From positions 369,898-433,897 of the forward strand of contig NZ_QPJD01000003.1 in assembly GCF_003337375.1 (NCBI RefSeq): 64,000 nucleotides of DNA. The letters are read 5' to 3'. The position numbers and the translations under genes were made by a program. The DNA comes from Paenibacillus prosopidis. Lineage in GTDB: Bacteria > Bacillota > Bacilli > Paenibacillales > Paenibacillaceae. The stretch's first letter is position 1. Each line of letters opens with the position of its first letter. This document shows, one piece after another, positions 51,460 through 60,442 of the stretch. The notes under the pieces are model-generated. The model was not told where the DNA came from. It searched no databases and saw only the letters and a list, made by a program, of their open reading frames with translations.

Positions 51460-53202
51460 ATGCGTTTTCCAATAAACAAGTTTTTCTCTTATTACAAACC
51501 GTATTTAACGTTGTTTCTTTTCATATTGACCTGCGCTTTTATCGTATCGTCCGTGACTTTGGTGTTTCCGCTGCTCGTTCGTTATATTACGAAGGATGTT
51601 CTGGAAGGCGACTTGTCCGCTGCGCTTAAGGAAGTGTATAGGATTGGCGGACTGATGCTCGTTCTGGCTGCGATTCAGAATATCGGAAACTATGTTGTGG
51701 ATTACAAAGGTCATGAAATCGGCGCGCGCATGGAAAGTGATATGAGAAGCGAGCTGTTCGCGCATATGCAGAAGCTTTCCTTCAGCTTTTACGATAAGGA
51801 AAAGACGGGTCAGCTGATGTCCCGAATCACAAACGACCTGCTGCTGCTTTCTGAGCTGTACCATCATGGGCCGGAAGATTACATGAAATATCTCGTCCGT
51901 TTTATTGGAGCATTTATTATTTTGTATCATATCAACGCTCCCTTGACGATTGCCGTATTTTGTTTTTTACCGGTCTTAGCTGTTTTCGCTATGTATTTCA
52001 ATAAGCTGTTGAACCGGGCATTAAGAAGGAACAAAGAGCGGATCGGGGATGTAAACGTTCAGGTAGAGGACAGTCTTTCGGGAATCCGCGTCGTACAATC
52101 GTTTGCCAACGAAAAGATCGAGATCGGGAAGTTTAATCGGGAGAATGGCCGGTTCCTCGACAGCCGGAAGAAAACGTACAAGGCGGAAGCGCTCTTTTAC
52201 AATAGCTTTGAATCGATCATCCAACTGATTACGATCACGGTAATCATCCTTGGCAGTGCCCATATCGTCAACCAAACGTTAGATTTAGCGGATTTGCTCA
52301 CTTTTTTACTGTATATCGGCTTCATGATTGAACCCATTCAAAGGTTGGCACATATGAGCATGCAGCTTCAAGAAGGGATTACCGGCTTCCAGCGGTTTAT
52401 CGAAATCATGAATCTGAAGCCCGCCATTGAAAACAAACCGAATGCGCTGACCTTGGTCGAGGTGCAGGGTGAAATTGAATTCAAACAAGTGTCTTTCCGT
52501 TACGAAGACGATTTGGTCCATGTCTTGGCAAACCTGTCGCTTCATATACGAACGGGAGAGTACGTCGCGTTAGTGGGGCCGTCCGGTGCCGGGAAAACAA
52601 CATTATGTTCGCTTATCCCGCGGTTTTACGATGTGACAGCCGGCGAAGTGATGCTGGATGGGGTCGACGTTCGTGATATTGAACTGCATTCGCTCCGGAA
52701 TAGCATTGGTATTGTACAGCAGGAGGTTTACCTTTTTGCGGGAACCGTGATGGATAATATCCGCTACGGGAATCCCAAAGCAACCGATGAAGAAATTATT
52801 GCGGCAGCCAAGCACGCCAATGCCCACCATTTTATCATGAGCCTGTCTAACGGCTACTACTCTGAGATCGGACAGCGAGGCGTTAAACTATCCGGGGGTC
52901 AAAAGCAGCGTCTTAGTATTGCCCGCGTATTTTTAAAGAATCCGCCGGTTCTCATTCTCGATGAAGCAACAAGCGCACTGGATAATGAAAGCGAGAGCAT
53001 GGTTAAGGAGTCTTTAGAATCACTCGCAAAAGGGCGTACAACCATCGTTATTGCCCATCGTCTGTCTACTATCCGCAATGCCGGGAGGATTATCGTCTTA
53101 ACGGAGGACGGTATTGCGGAACAAGGAACGCACGAAACGTTACTTGCACGAGATGGCGTGTATGCGCGCCTGTATTCCAGGCAGTTTGAATTACAACGTT
53201 GA
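51460..53202 (+). CDS. ABC multidrug/lipid exporter (fused permease-ATPase)
   Basis: The 580-residue half-transporter of the MsbA/BmrA type works as a dimer in the membrane. Six membrane helices lie in residues 1-310. The ATPase domain has Walker A GPSGAGKTT (about 372), Q-loop IVQQEVYLF, signature LSGGQKQR (about 475), Walker B VLILDEATSALD (about 495) and H-loop AHRLS (about 530). All catalytic residues are present. Substrates are unknown. Ribosome site AAAGGGGT lies inside a predicted hairpin, behind an 18-codon leader, so expression may be inducible. Confidence 0.9.
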   Translation: MRFPINKFFSYYKPYLTLFLFILTCAFIVSSVTLVFPLLVRYITKDVLEGDLSAALKEVYRIGGLMLVLAAIQNIGNYVVDYKGHEIGARMESDMRSELFAHMQKLSFSFYDKEKTGQLMSRITNDLLLLSELYHHGPEDYMKYLVRFIGAFIILYHINAPLTIAVFCFLPVLAVFAMYFNKLLNRALRRNKERIGDVNVQVEDSLSGIRVVQSFANEKIEIGKFNRENGRFLDSRKKTYKAEALFYNSFESIIQLITITVIILGSAHIVNQTLDLADLLTFLLYIGFMIEPIQRLAHMSMQLQEGITGFQRFIEIMNLKPAIENKPNALTLVEVQGEIEFKQVSFRYEDDLVHVLANLSLHIRTGEYVALVGPSGAGKTTLCSLIPRFYDVTAGEVMLDGVDVRDIELHSLRNSIGIVQQEVYLFAGTVMDNIRYGNPKATDEEIIAAAKHANAHHFIMSLSNGYYSEIGQRGVKLSGGQKQRLSIARVFLKNPPVLILDEATSALDNESESMVKESLESLAKGRTTIVIAHRLSTIRNAGRIIVLTEDGIAEQGTHETLLARDGVYARLYSRQFELQR

Positions 53203-53252
53203 GGCGTTATATAATGCCATTAAAACGGAGTAGAAACGAGGTACACGCACTT

Positions 53253-53556
53253 ATGAAGCTTATAGATTTAAGCGTGCCGATTAGTCCTGCGCATCCGCGA
53301 ACCGCTGCCGGCCAGCATTGATTATGCGAGCCATGAAGACGGGGCCAGGCAAGCAGCAGCCGTACTCGGTCTCAAGCAGGACGATTTTCCTGAAGGCAAG
53401 GTGTGGGCGACAGAAACCGTAACCCTCAATACGCATGCAGGAACGCATATCGACGCGCCATGGCATTACTGGCCGACTTCGGAAGGGAAGAAGGCCAGAA
53501 CGATTGATGAACCGCTCGAATGGTTTTTGCATGATGGCTGGAACAGTCCTTTTTAA
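53253..53556 (+). pseudogene. Cyclase (kynurenine formamidase-like) fragment, frameshifted and truncated
   Basis: MKLIDLSVPISPAHPR leads to a stop, and a one-base shift near 53302 restores EPLPASIDYASHEDGARQAA and ETVTLNTHAGTHIDAPWHYW, the metal-binding HxGTHxDxPxH motif of the cyclase family. The frame ends at HDGWNSPF, where a terminator stem begins, so the C-terminal half is missing. Confidence 0.75.
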
Positions 53557-53569
53557 GGGCTGTTTTTTT
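53542..53569 (+). terminator. Terminator fused to the broken cyclase
   Basis: AACAGTCCTT pairs with AAGGGCTGTT and is followed by T7. It overlaps the last codons of the cyclase fragment. Confidence 0.82.
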
Positions 53570-53922
53570 AGATTGGCCAAAAAAAATTAAAGGGTGGCTC
53601 TTAATGCCCCGGTTCACCGTCCCTAAATCCCAAGCGATCCCGGATAGGCCATCCGGGTTCTATCGGGATTTTTTACGGGACTCGCAAGGAAGAAAAAGAC
53701 CTCGGGAGTATTGCTAAAACATGATGGCTTCCCGTTCCTTTGTCTCTTCGCAACCATCATGTTTTACGAAGCAGGGGGAACCATGATTCCACTCCGCTAT
53801 CGCTCATATTCATCATCGTTCCAAAAGCAGTTTAGGATAACAAAAAGTTCAAAATTTCTCCAAAAATTGATGTATAAAAAGCAAATAAAATAACTTCACA
53901 TCCAGCTAAGGAGTGAACATAC
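53570..53922. other. Non-coding stretch with a strong hairpin
   Basis: A long stem (AAATCCC with GGGATTT outside, CCCGGAT with ATCCGGG inside, 53625-53674) ends in T6 and looks like a terminator. The 60-codon frame at 53711 lacks a ribosome site and family resemblance, so I do not call it. The rest is the upstream region of the spore protein gene. Confidence 0.6.
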
Positions 53923-54135
53923 ATGAGTAGAAATAATTTAGTCGTTCCACAGGCACAAGCAGCACTTAACCAAATAAAATATGAGGTAGCACAACAGTTT
54001 GGCATTCAATGGTCTCCAGATGGTTACAATGGGAATATGACTACTCGTGATGCAGGGATTATTGGTGGTAACATTACACGAACATTGATTCAGATTGCAG
54101 AACAATCACTTGGCGCAGGAGCAAGAAGATTCTAA
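53923..54135 (+). CDS. Alpha/beta-type small acid-soluble spore protein (SASP)
   Basis: The 70-residue DNA-binding spore protein coats DNA in the dormant spore and is degraded on germination. It has LVVPQAQAALNQIKYEVAQQFGI (residues 5-27), with the germination protease site around YEVAQQFGI. Then comes the second conserved block GNMTTRDAGIIGGNITRTLIQIAEQSL (about 37-63). A TAAGGAGTG ribosome site precedes it. Transcription in the forespore by sigma-G is expected from the family; I could not fix a matching promoter by eye. It shows the host forms endospores. Confidence 0.95.
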   Translation: MSRNNLVVPQAQAALNQIKYEVAQQFGIQWSPDGYNGNMTTRDAGIIGGNITRTLIQIAEQSLGAGARRF

Positions 54136-54203
54136 ATAGGGGTCCTCCCAACAATCAGATTTCGTACGCTAAGGGATGGTCCGGCAAAGCATCTGAAAAA
54201 AAA

Positions 54204-54238
54204 TGGTTCCGTGAAAGATCACTCGGGACCTTTTTTTT
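54204..54238 (+). terminator. Terminator of the SASP gene
   Basis: GGTTCCGTG pairs with CAC-CGGGACC (one G-T pair, one bulge) and is followed by eight T. Confidence 0.88.
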
Positions 54239-54711
54239 GTGTTCAGGTTTTAGTCCAGAGAGGCTATCATAAATAGAAACTGCTTAAATAATGAAATTAA
54301 CAAAACGCACATTGGACTAAAGTGTTATATTGGTGAAAACGCATGTGGGTAGCTGAAAAGCAGCTTGGAGCACCTTTGTAAGTTGATTTTTTAATAAATA
54401 ACTTGTGTTGCAAAAAAAATTGTTGTCGACAAAACCGAGTTAATGCCATATTTTAGAAGCTTCATCGAATGCCTAAACAGAAGGAGAACATCGACCTTTA
54501 AAGAAGAAGTTGTTGGTTAAAATCGCAAATGCCGCTGTAAGCTACTATTTTGCTCCTGTTGCATAATAATTATCAAACACATGCCCTCAAGCTGAATTGG
54601 GATCACAGAGTTCATGAGCCAAAAGGAAAGAGAAAGGGGACGTGAAAGGTTGATTCATTTCAATCTCAAAAGAAGATGAAGTATACCTACCTGCAATGCG
54701 AAAAAAAGTAC
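54239..54711. other. Gene-free stretch before lacI
   Basis: AT-rich sequence without a supportable gene. A short terminal frame (NWDHRVHEPKGKRKGT, ending near 54643) may be the tail of a lost gene, but I do not recognise it. Confidence 0.4.
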
Positions 54712-54740
54712 TTGTAACCGATTTCAATACTCGTTATAAT
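54712..54740 (+). promoter_or_regulatory. Promoter of lacI-type gene
   Basis: TTGTAA (54712-54717) and a perfect TATAAT (54735-54740) lie 17 bases apart. Confidence 0.8.
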
Positions 54741-54742
54741 CA

Positions 54743-54762
54743 AATTACAAAAACGTTTTGGA
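54743..54762 (+). promoter_or_regulatory. LacI-type operator O1
   Basis: AATTACAAAAACGTTTTGGA has the palindromic core AAAACGTTTT, typical of LacI-family sites (central CG). It begins two bases after the -10 of the regulator promoter and is repeated exactly, in inverse orientation, at 55825. Confidence 0.82.
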
Positions 54763-54770
54763 AAGTAGGG

Positions 54771-55797
54771 ATGACCAGTCGTCACCATAAAAGAACTTGC
54801 TAAAGCAGCTGGAGTATCCATCACCACCGTATCCCGGGCTTTAAACGGCTACTCCGATGTCAGTGAGAAGACTAGAAAGCGAATCAAGAAACTTGCTGAA
54901 GAATTATCCTATCGCCCCAATGCTCAGGCCCAAAGCCTTGTTCTGAAAAAAACGAAAACAATAGGCGTCATCATGTCCGATCTAAATAGAACAAACGTCA
55001 AGGACGCTTTTGCTTTTGAGGTACTTTGCGGTATTAACGACCGAGCGGGCGAACTAAACTACGATATTATTCTATTCAGCACTAATCCGAACAAACAGAT
55101 GAAGAAATCGTACACTGATCTGTGCCGTGAGCGTAATGTCGACGGGGCAATTCTGCAAGGACTACGAATGAATGATCCTTATCTAAAAGAAGTGGTCTCG
55201 CAATCGCTTTTTCCATGTGTGATGATCGATATTCCGTTTTCTGGAGAAAGAGTCGGTCATGTCACGACCGATAATTTAAGCGGAGCAAGAGATGCCGTTC
55301 GCCATTTGGAAGGGCTTGGACACCGACGGATCGCCATGATTAACGGGTATGGGGAAGCAGCCGTAAGTCACGAACGCTTATCCGGTTACAGGCTTGCGTT
55401 GCAGGAGACTGGAATCGATTATGACCCCGCACTGGTCTATGATGGGCGTTTCTCGGAAGAAGGCGGAAATGAAGCGGCCGGACGCATCTTAAGCGAGCAT
55501 CCAGACGTAACGGCTGTGTTCTGTGCCAGCGATATCATGGCATTAGGAGCCATGCAGTCGCTTAAACTTTTGGGTAAAAAAATACCGGATGATATTTCCG
55601 TCGTCGGGTATGACGACATCTCAATCGCATCCTATTGCTCGCCTAATCTTACAACCGTTAGGCAGGATAAGTATGGAATGGGATATCAGGCCGCTCAGAT
55701 GTTAATCGATATGCTGGAAGGCAGACAGGTACACCACAAAATTATGCTTAACAATGAACTGATTATTCGCCAAAGCACAGCTAAAACTCGCTTTTAG
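54771..55797 (+). CDS. LacI family transcriptional regulator with a disrupted start
   Basis: The protein is about 340 residues. The N-terminal helix-turn-helix reads VTIKELAKAAGVSITTVSRALNGYSDVSEKTRKRI (codons from 54781), and a sugar-binding periplasmic-protein-like domain follows from TIGVIMSD, with GYDDISIASYCSPNLTTVRQD near the end. ATG 54771 is one base out of frame with the domain, and only GTC codons lie between the in-frame TGA at 54772 and 54781. So the start is broken by an indel, or an error exists here. The first good in-frame ATG (54973) would omit DNA binding. It sits between two identical operators and likely controls the downstream sugar operon. Confidence 0.78.
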
Positions 55798-55813
55798 CCG
55801 TGCGGGCTTTAAG

Positions 55814-55843
55814 TTTACAGTTTATCCAAAACGTTTTTGTAAT
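55814..55843 (+). promoter_or_regulatory. Promoter of the glucosidase-transporter operon
   Basis: TTTACA (55814-55819) and TGTAAT (55838-55843) lie 18 bases apart, and operator O2 covers the spacer and the -10. Confidence 0.65.
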
Positions 55844-55844
55844 T
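55825..55844 (-). promoter_or_regulatory. LacI-type operator O2
   Basis: On the minus strand this is AATTACAAAAACGTTTTGGA, identical over 20 bases to O1. Bound repressor would block the operon promoter directly. Confidence 0.82.
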
Positions 55845-55874
55845 ATATTGACGATGCTGTCAGCAGGATAAGGG

Positions 55875-58001
55875 GTGAGAACGATCGATTATCGGGTGAT
55901 TAAAGAGAATGACGTCTTCTTGACAACGGACAAGAGCGGAGACATACCTAGTGAAAACCCAACGGGTCTAGGTTTGTATATGCAGGATACACGTTTCCTT
56001 AACCGTATGGAGCTGTATATAAATGACGAGAAGCCATTGTTACTCACTTCTTCAGCAGAAGAAAACTATCTGGCCACTATACTACTAACAAATAAGCACA
56101 TGGAACGAGAGGGTGAACTTCTCCTCTGGAGAGAATCAATTGAAATTCAAAGAGAGCGGTTTATCTTTGGGGGTATTCTTTACGAAACCGTGAAATTGTC
56201 CAATTTCTCTCCAACGCGAATTCAATTCAAGCTTTCTACGGTATTCGCCGCGGATTTTAGCGACATGTTTATCGTAAGGGGCTACAGCGAGACAACGGCA
56301 GGAGAATACCTTGCTACGGAACAAAGCAACACTCGACTGAGCTTCCGTTACCACGGCACGGACGATGTACTGCGGCAAACGACAATTGACTGGGATGATG
56401 AGAGTGGAATCGCCGGTGGTGAAGGAGAAACCATTTTCAACTTAAGTTTACTTCCGGCGACAAGCAAGGAAATCACTTTTACAATATCGCCTTCTTTAGA
56501 TGGGAGTCTGCCCGCAAAGCTATCGAAAAACGAAGCCATTAAGTGTTTAAAAGAATCCTACCGAGACTGGGTGCAACAAACTACACAGGTCAAATCTGAT
56601 ATGGACTCGTTCAATAAATTGTACAATCGCGGCTTGCAGGATTTAAGGGTGCTATTGACCGATGTCGGTTATGGAGCTTTTCCTGTAGCTGGGCTCCCCA
56701 TATTCGCAGTTCCATTCGGCAGGGACAGCTTAATCGCTGCTCTGCAGATGATATCCTCCAATCCGATGATTGCAAGAGGAACGCTTCTCACGATGGCAGC
56801 TACTCAAGGTACCAAAGAAGATGATTGGAGGGATGAGCAGCCTGGTAAAATCATGCATGAAATGCGTTACGGGGAATTAGCTAACACCAATAAGATTCCC
56901 TTTAATCCTTACTACGGAACGATAGACGCAACCCCATTGTTCCTAGTTCTGTTGACAGAGTATTACCACTGGACAGAAGATTTGGCTCTTGTGAAACAGC
57001 TCCTACCGAATATTGAGAGTGCGCTTCATTGGATTAATGAGTATGGTGATCGTGACAAGGATGGGTTCGTAGAGTATCACCAGGAATCCCCTAAAGGAAT
57101 TCTCAATCAAGGCTGGAAGGATTCTGCAGATTCTATAGTGCATGAGAATGGAGATCTTGGGCAATCCCCTATAGCTTTAGTTGAAGTACAGGGCTATGTG
57201 TATCAGGCTAAAATGAAATTGGCTCCTATTCTTCGGTTGCTGGAGAAGAGCCAACTCGCGAACCAAATCGAGCTTGAAGCTGAGTTGTTGAAAAAGAAGT
57301 TTAACGAGTTGTTCTGGATGGAAGATCAACAATATTTCGCAATTGCACTGGATAGGGACAAAAAACAAGTGCGCTCCGTTACATCAAATCCGGGACACTT
57401 GCTTATGTCGGGCATCTTGGATGAAGAGAAAGCTGTCAAGGTTTCTAATCGACTCGTTAGCTCAGACCTATTCAGCGGCTACGGCATTCGCACGATGAGC
57501 AGCGGATCGTCAGGCTTCAACCCAATGAGCTACCATTGCGGCAGTGTGTGGCCGCATGACAACTCCATGTGCTTACTAGGTCTGAGCTCTCTTGGATTCA
57601 AAGACGCAGCCAACACTGTAATAACGGGGTTAATGGAGGCATCGGCATGCTTCGAGTATTCAAGATTACCGGAGTTGTTCTGCGGTTACGACAACGTAAG
57701 AGGATTCGCGATACCGTATCCTGTTTCATGCTCACCGCAAGCATGGGCAGCCGGGACGCCAATCGCTTTTCTCCAAGTGATGCTCGGCCTTATTCCAGAT
57801 GCGGTAGCTAAGACGATCTCACTTGACCCTTCTCTTCCTTCGGGGATGAACGCTCTGGCAGTGAACCAGCTAGCGATTGGTAAAGGTCATCTTGCCATGA
57901 CAATAACCCGGGTTTGCAACAAAGTGTTTCGAGTGGAATTACAGAGTAATACAACAGGCTATCGTTTGATCACTAACGAAACCGGTGTTCCCCAGCGTTA
58001 A
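55875..58001 (+). CDS. Amylo-alpha-1,6-glucosidase-like glycoside hydrolase
   Basis: The 708-residue protein has the N-terminal glycogen-debranching beta-sandwich domain (RVIKENDVFLTTDKSGDIP to NPTGLGLYMQDTRFLNRMELYI). A six-hairpin (alpha/alpha)6 barrel follows from about residue 255 (PVAGLPIFAVPFGRDSLIAALQ, DATPLFLVLLTEYYHWT, NQGWKDSADSI, SYHCGSVWPHDNSM). The Asp/Glu in FGRDS, GWKDSAD and WPHDN are candidate catalytic acids. No signal peptide, so it acts in the cytoplasm on imported oligosaccharide. The GTG start has AGGA 6 bases upstream. First gene of the LacI-controlled operon. Confidence 0.85.
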   Translation: MRTIDYRVIKENDVFLTTDKSGDIPSENPTGLGLYMQDTRFLNRMELYINDEKPLLLTSSAEENYLATILLTNKHMEREGELLLWRESIEIQRERFIFGGILYETVKLSNFSPTRIQFKLSTVFAADFSDMFIVRGYSETTAGEYLATEQSNTRLSFRYHGTDDVLRQTTIDWDDESGIAGGEGETIFNLSLLPATSKEITFTISPSLDGSLPAKLSKNEAIKCLKESYRDWVQQTTQVKSDMDSFNKLYNRGLQDLRVLLTDVGYGAFPVAGLPIFAVPFGRDSLIAALQMISSNPMIARGTLLTMAATQGTKEDDWRDEQPGKIMHEMRYGELANTNKIPFNPYYGTIDATPLFLVLLTEYYHWTEDLALVKQLLPNIESALHWINEYGDRDKDGFVEYHQESPKGILNQGWKDSADSIVHENGDLGQSPIALVEVQGYVYQAKMKLAPILRLLEKSQLANQIELEAELLKKKFNELFWMEDQQYFAIALDRDKKQVRSVTSNPGHLLMSGILDEEKAVKVSNRLVSSDLFSGYGIRTMSSGSSGFNPMSYHCGSVWPHDNSMCLLGLSSLGFKDAANTVITGLMEASACFEYSRLPELFCGYDNVRGFAIPYPVSCSPQAWAAGTPIAFLQVMLGLIPDAVAKTISLDPSLPSGMNALAVNQLAIGKGHLAMTITRVCNKVFRVELQSNTTGYRLITNETGVPQR

Positions 58002-58070
58002 TAGGACAATGTTTAACCGCATTGTTTTGTTAAATATATGATTCATAATCAAAAGGGAGGAAAAGAAAAA

Positions 58071-59384
58071 ATGAAAAAAAGATTGTCATTATCTCTCGCT
58101 TTAATACTCGCATTTGCTCTGACCGTAACAGCTTGTGGCGGAAACAACGGTAACAACGCAAGCCAATCTCCATCCGCATCCAGCGCGGCGTCCGAAAGCG
58201 CGTCTCCGTCCGCTGACGCTCCGAAAGAAACGGTAGAAGTAACACTGGCAGGGTGGGGCGCAAGTCCGGAGGAAACAGAACTCCTCAAACAAACATTAGA
58301 TGAGTTCCAGGCTAAAAATCCAGATGTCAAAGTGAAGCATGAAGTTATTGCCGATCAATACATGGATGTAATTAAAACGCGTTTGATTGGAGGCGAGGCG
58401 CCGGACGTATTCTACATGGACGGTTCCGAAGCTCCTGGAATTATTGAAAGTGGTGTTCTAGAGCCCCTAGATTCCTACGTGGGCAATGATTTCGATGTCA
58501 CAGATTTCGAAGAGCCGTTGCTTAATGCATTCAAATCTCCTGACGGGAAAATATACGGGTTCCCGAAAGACTTCTCTCCACTAGCCATGTTCTATAACAA
58601 GAAAATGTTTGCCGACGCAGGAATCACTGCTCCTCCTGCAACATGGGATGAATTCCGTGAGGTTGCCAAGAAGCTGACTAAAGGTAATGACGTTTACGGA
58701 TTCGGCGTTGCACCTGAGCTCGCACGTCAATTGTTTATGACTCAAGCGTTCGGCGGTAAAGTGGTGGATGAGAATGGAAGCGCTGTATTTAATACAGCTG
58801 AAGCCATTCAAGGCTTGCAATTGGTCATCGATCAACGAATCGTGGACAAATCCTCCGGTCAACCTTCCGATGTAGGAGCAGGCTGGGGTGGAGAAATGTT
58901 CGGGCAGGGTAAAGCAGCGATGGTATTTGAAGGGAACTGGGCCATTCCTTATCTAGAGTCTAACTTCCCGGATCTCGATTGGGGTACTGCGGAGCTCCCA
59001 TCAATTAACGGAAAGAAAGGTACAATGGCATTCACAGTTGCTTATGTCATGAACAAGGAATCCAAGAAGAAGGAAGCTGCCTGGAAGCTGATCTCTTACC
59101 TAACAGGCAAAGAAGGGATGAAGACGTGGACGAGCAAAGGATTCGCGCTTCCGTCCCGTAAATCCGTTGCGGTAGAGCTTGGATTTGATAAGGATCCTAT
59201 CCGTGGGGCGCTTGTTGCCGGTGCTGCTTATGCAACACCTTGGCAAGCAGGGAAAAATCAACCGATTATTTCGACTAACTTCAACAATCAATTTGTAAGC
59301 GCGTTCCTCGGCGATCAGAAGCTGGATGCGGCAATGAAAACCGCAGTAGAGACTGCGAACAAAGAGATCGAAGCTTCCAAATAA
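58071..59384 (+). CDS. Sugar ABC transporter substrate-binding lipoprotein
   Basis: The 437-residue family-1 (MalE-like) solute-binding protein has signal peptide and lipobox LTVTACGG (Cys near residue 21), a Ser/Ala-rich linker, then VEVTLAGWGASPEETELLKQ at the start of the mature fold. FYMDGSEAPGIIESG and AWKLISYLTGKEGMKTW are typical. ATG 58071 follows AAAGGGAGG; the in-frame ATG at 58038 lacks one. It delivers an oligosaccharide to the permeases downstream. Confidence 0.92.
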   Translation: MKKRLSLSLALILAFALTVTACGGNNGNNASQSPSASSAASESASPSADAPKETVEVTLAGWGASPEETELLKQTLDEFQAKNPDVKVKHEVIADQYMDVIKTRLIGGEAPDVFYMDGSEAPGIIESGVLEPLDSYVGNDFDVTDFEEPLLNAFKSPDGKIYGFPKDFSPLAMFYNKKMFADAGITAPPATWDEFREVAKKLTKGNDVYGFGVAPELARQLFMTQAFGGKVVDENGSAVFNTAEAIQGLQLVIDQRIVDKSSGQPSDVGAGWGGEMFGQGKAAMVFEGNWAIPYLESNFPDLDWGTAELPSINGKKGTMAFTVAYVMNKESKKKEAAWKLISYLTGKEGMKTWTSKGFALPSRKSVAVELGFDKDPIRGALVAGAAYATPWQAGKNQPIISTNFNNQFVSAFLGDQKLDAAMKTAVETANKEIEASK

Positions 59385-59392
59385 TCAAAAGT

Positions 59393-59425
59393 GCCCGCAG
59401 GGTCAGGATATTCAATCCCTGCGGG
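59393..59425 (+). other. Intercistronic hairpin after the binding-protein gene
   Basis: CCCGCAGGG and CCCTGCGGG form a perfect 9-bp stem without a T run, 10 bases after the stop. Such hairpins after binding-protein genes usually protect the upstream message and lower permease expression. Confidence 0.7.
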
Positions 59426-59531
59426 TAGATTTATCAAATTGGGATGCGAAGAGGACAATTGTTCAGAATCAATCGATAGAATAATGGTCTTCTTCGCAGC
59501 CCAATTGGGCAGACGAGAAGGAGGTTAAGTT

Positions 59532-60425
59532 ATGAAAGGGATTCTGGGTAAACGTTCAACAAGAGAGGATTTGGCGGGATATTCCTTTATGTTGCCAACC
59601 ATTATCATTATCGGAACCTTTGTGGTTTTGCCGATCGTATATGCGGTATTTTTATCTCTCCATAAAGTTACCTTGTTAGGTGGAGTCGGCTACGATTTTG
59701 CGGGATTTAAAAATTTTGAACGGATGTTTGACGACTCGAAAGTATGGATTGCTTTGAAAAATACTGCGAAATATGTGCTTATTGTGGTCCCGGCTCAAAC
59801 GATGCTCGCCTTGATTCTCGCGGCTGCTTTGAATGCTAAGCTCCGAGGGCGGACCTTCTTTCGGGCGGTATATTTTCTACCGACAATTACCTCATCGGCT
59901 GTATTGACGTTGATTTTTGTTTGGATCCTTAACAATAATGGTCTCTTAAACGAAGTTCTAGAGATGTTTAATCTTCCGACTCATAACTGGTTAGCAGAGC
60001 CTTCCGTTGCGCTTTTTGGAGTTATGCTTATGAATATTTACTCTACCGCCCCTGGATTTATGGTGATTTATCTGGCATCCATGCAAGATATATCCCAAAA
60101 CATCTACGAGTCAGCGGAAATTGACGGGGCAAACGCATGGACGAAATTCTGGCGAATAACGGTACCGCTTCTTAAACCTGTTACCTTCTTTGTAGTCGTC
60201 TTAGGCGTCATAGGTTCATTCCAGGTGTTCGACCAGGCCTATATTGTGTCCAGAGGGGAAGGGGGACCGAACAACTCCACCTTGACCATTGTACTTTTAA
60301 TTTACAAATATGCATTTAAGAGTTTGGATTTGGGCTATGCGTCTGCCCTAGCGTTTATGTTGGCAGCAGTTATCATGCTTTTCACACTTGTACAAAGAAA
60401 GATATTCGGAGATGAAAAAAATTAA
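59532..60425 (+). CDS. Sugar ABC transporter permease, MalF type
   Basis: The 297-residue permease has six hydrophobic segments and the EAA loop YESAEIDGANAWTKFWRITVPLLKP (about 195-219), which contacts the ATPase. It pairs with the MalG-type permease 17 bases downstream. No ATPase gene is in the operon, so a shared MsmX/UgpC-type ATPase is probably used. An AGAAGGAGG ribosome site precedes it. Confidence 0.93.
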   Translation: MKGILGKRSTREDLAGYSFMLPTIIIIGTFVVLPIVYAVFLSLHKVTLLGGVGYDFAGFKNFERMFDDSKVWIALKNTAKYVLIVVPAQTMLALILAAALNAKLRGRTFFRAVYFLPTITSSAVLTLIFVWILNNNGLLNEVLEMFNLPTHNWLAEPSVALFGVMLMNIYSTAPGFMVIYLASMQDISQNIYESAEIDGANAWTKFWRITVPLLKPVTFFVVVLGVIGSFQVFDQAYIVSRGEGGPNNSTLTIVLLIYKYAFKSLDLGYASALAFMLAAVIMLFTLVQRKIFGDEKN

Positions 60426-60442
60426 AGCAGGGGGTGAAATAA

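Noticed and set aside
53711..53893. 60-codon frame before the SASP gene
   Set aside because: No ribosome site and no family resemblance; it lies in the upstream region of the spore gene.
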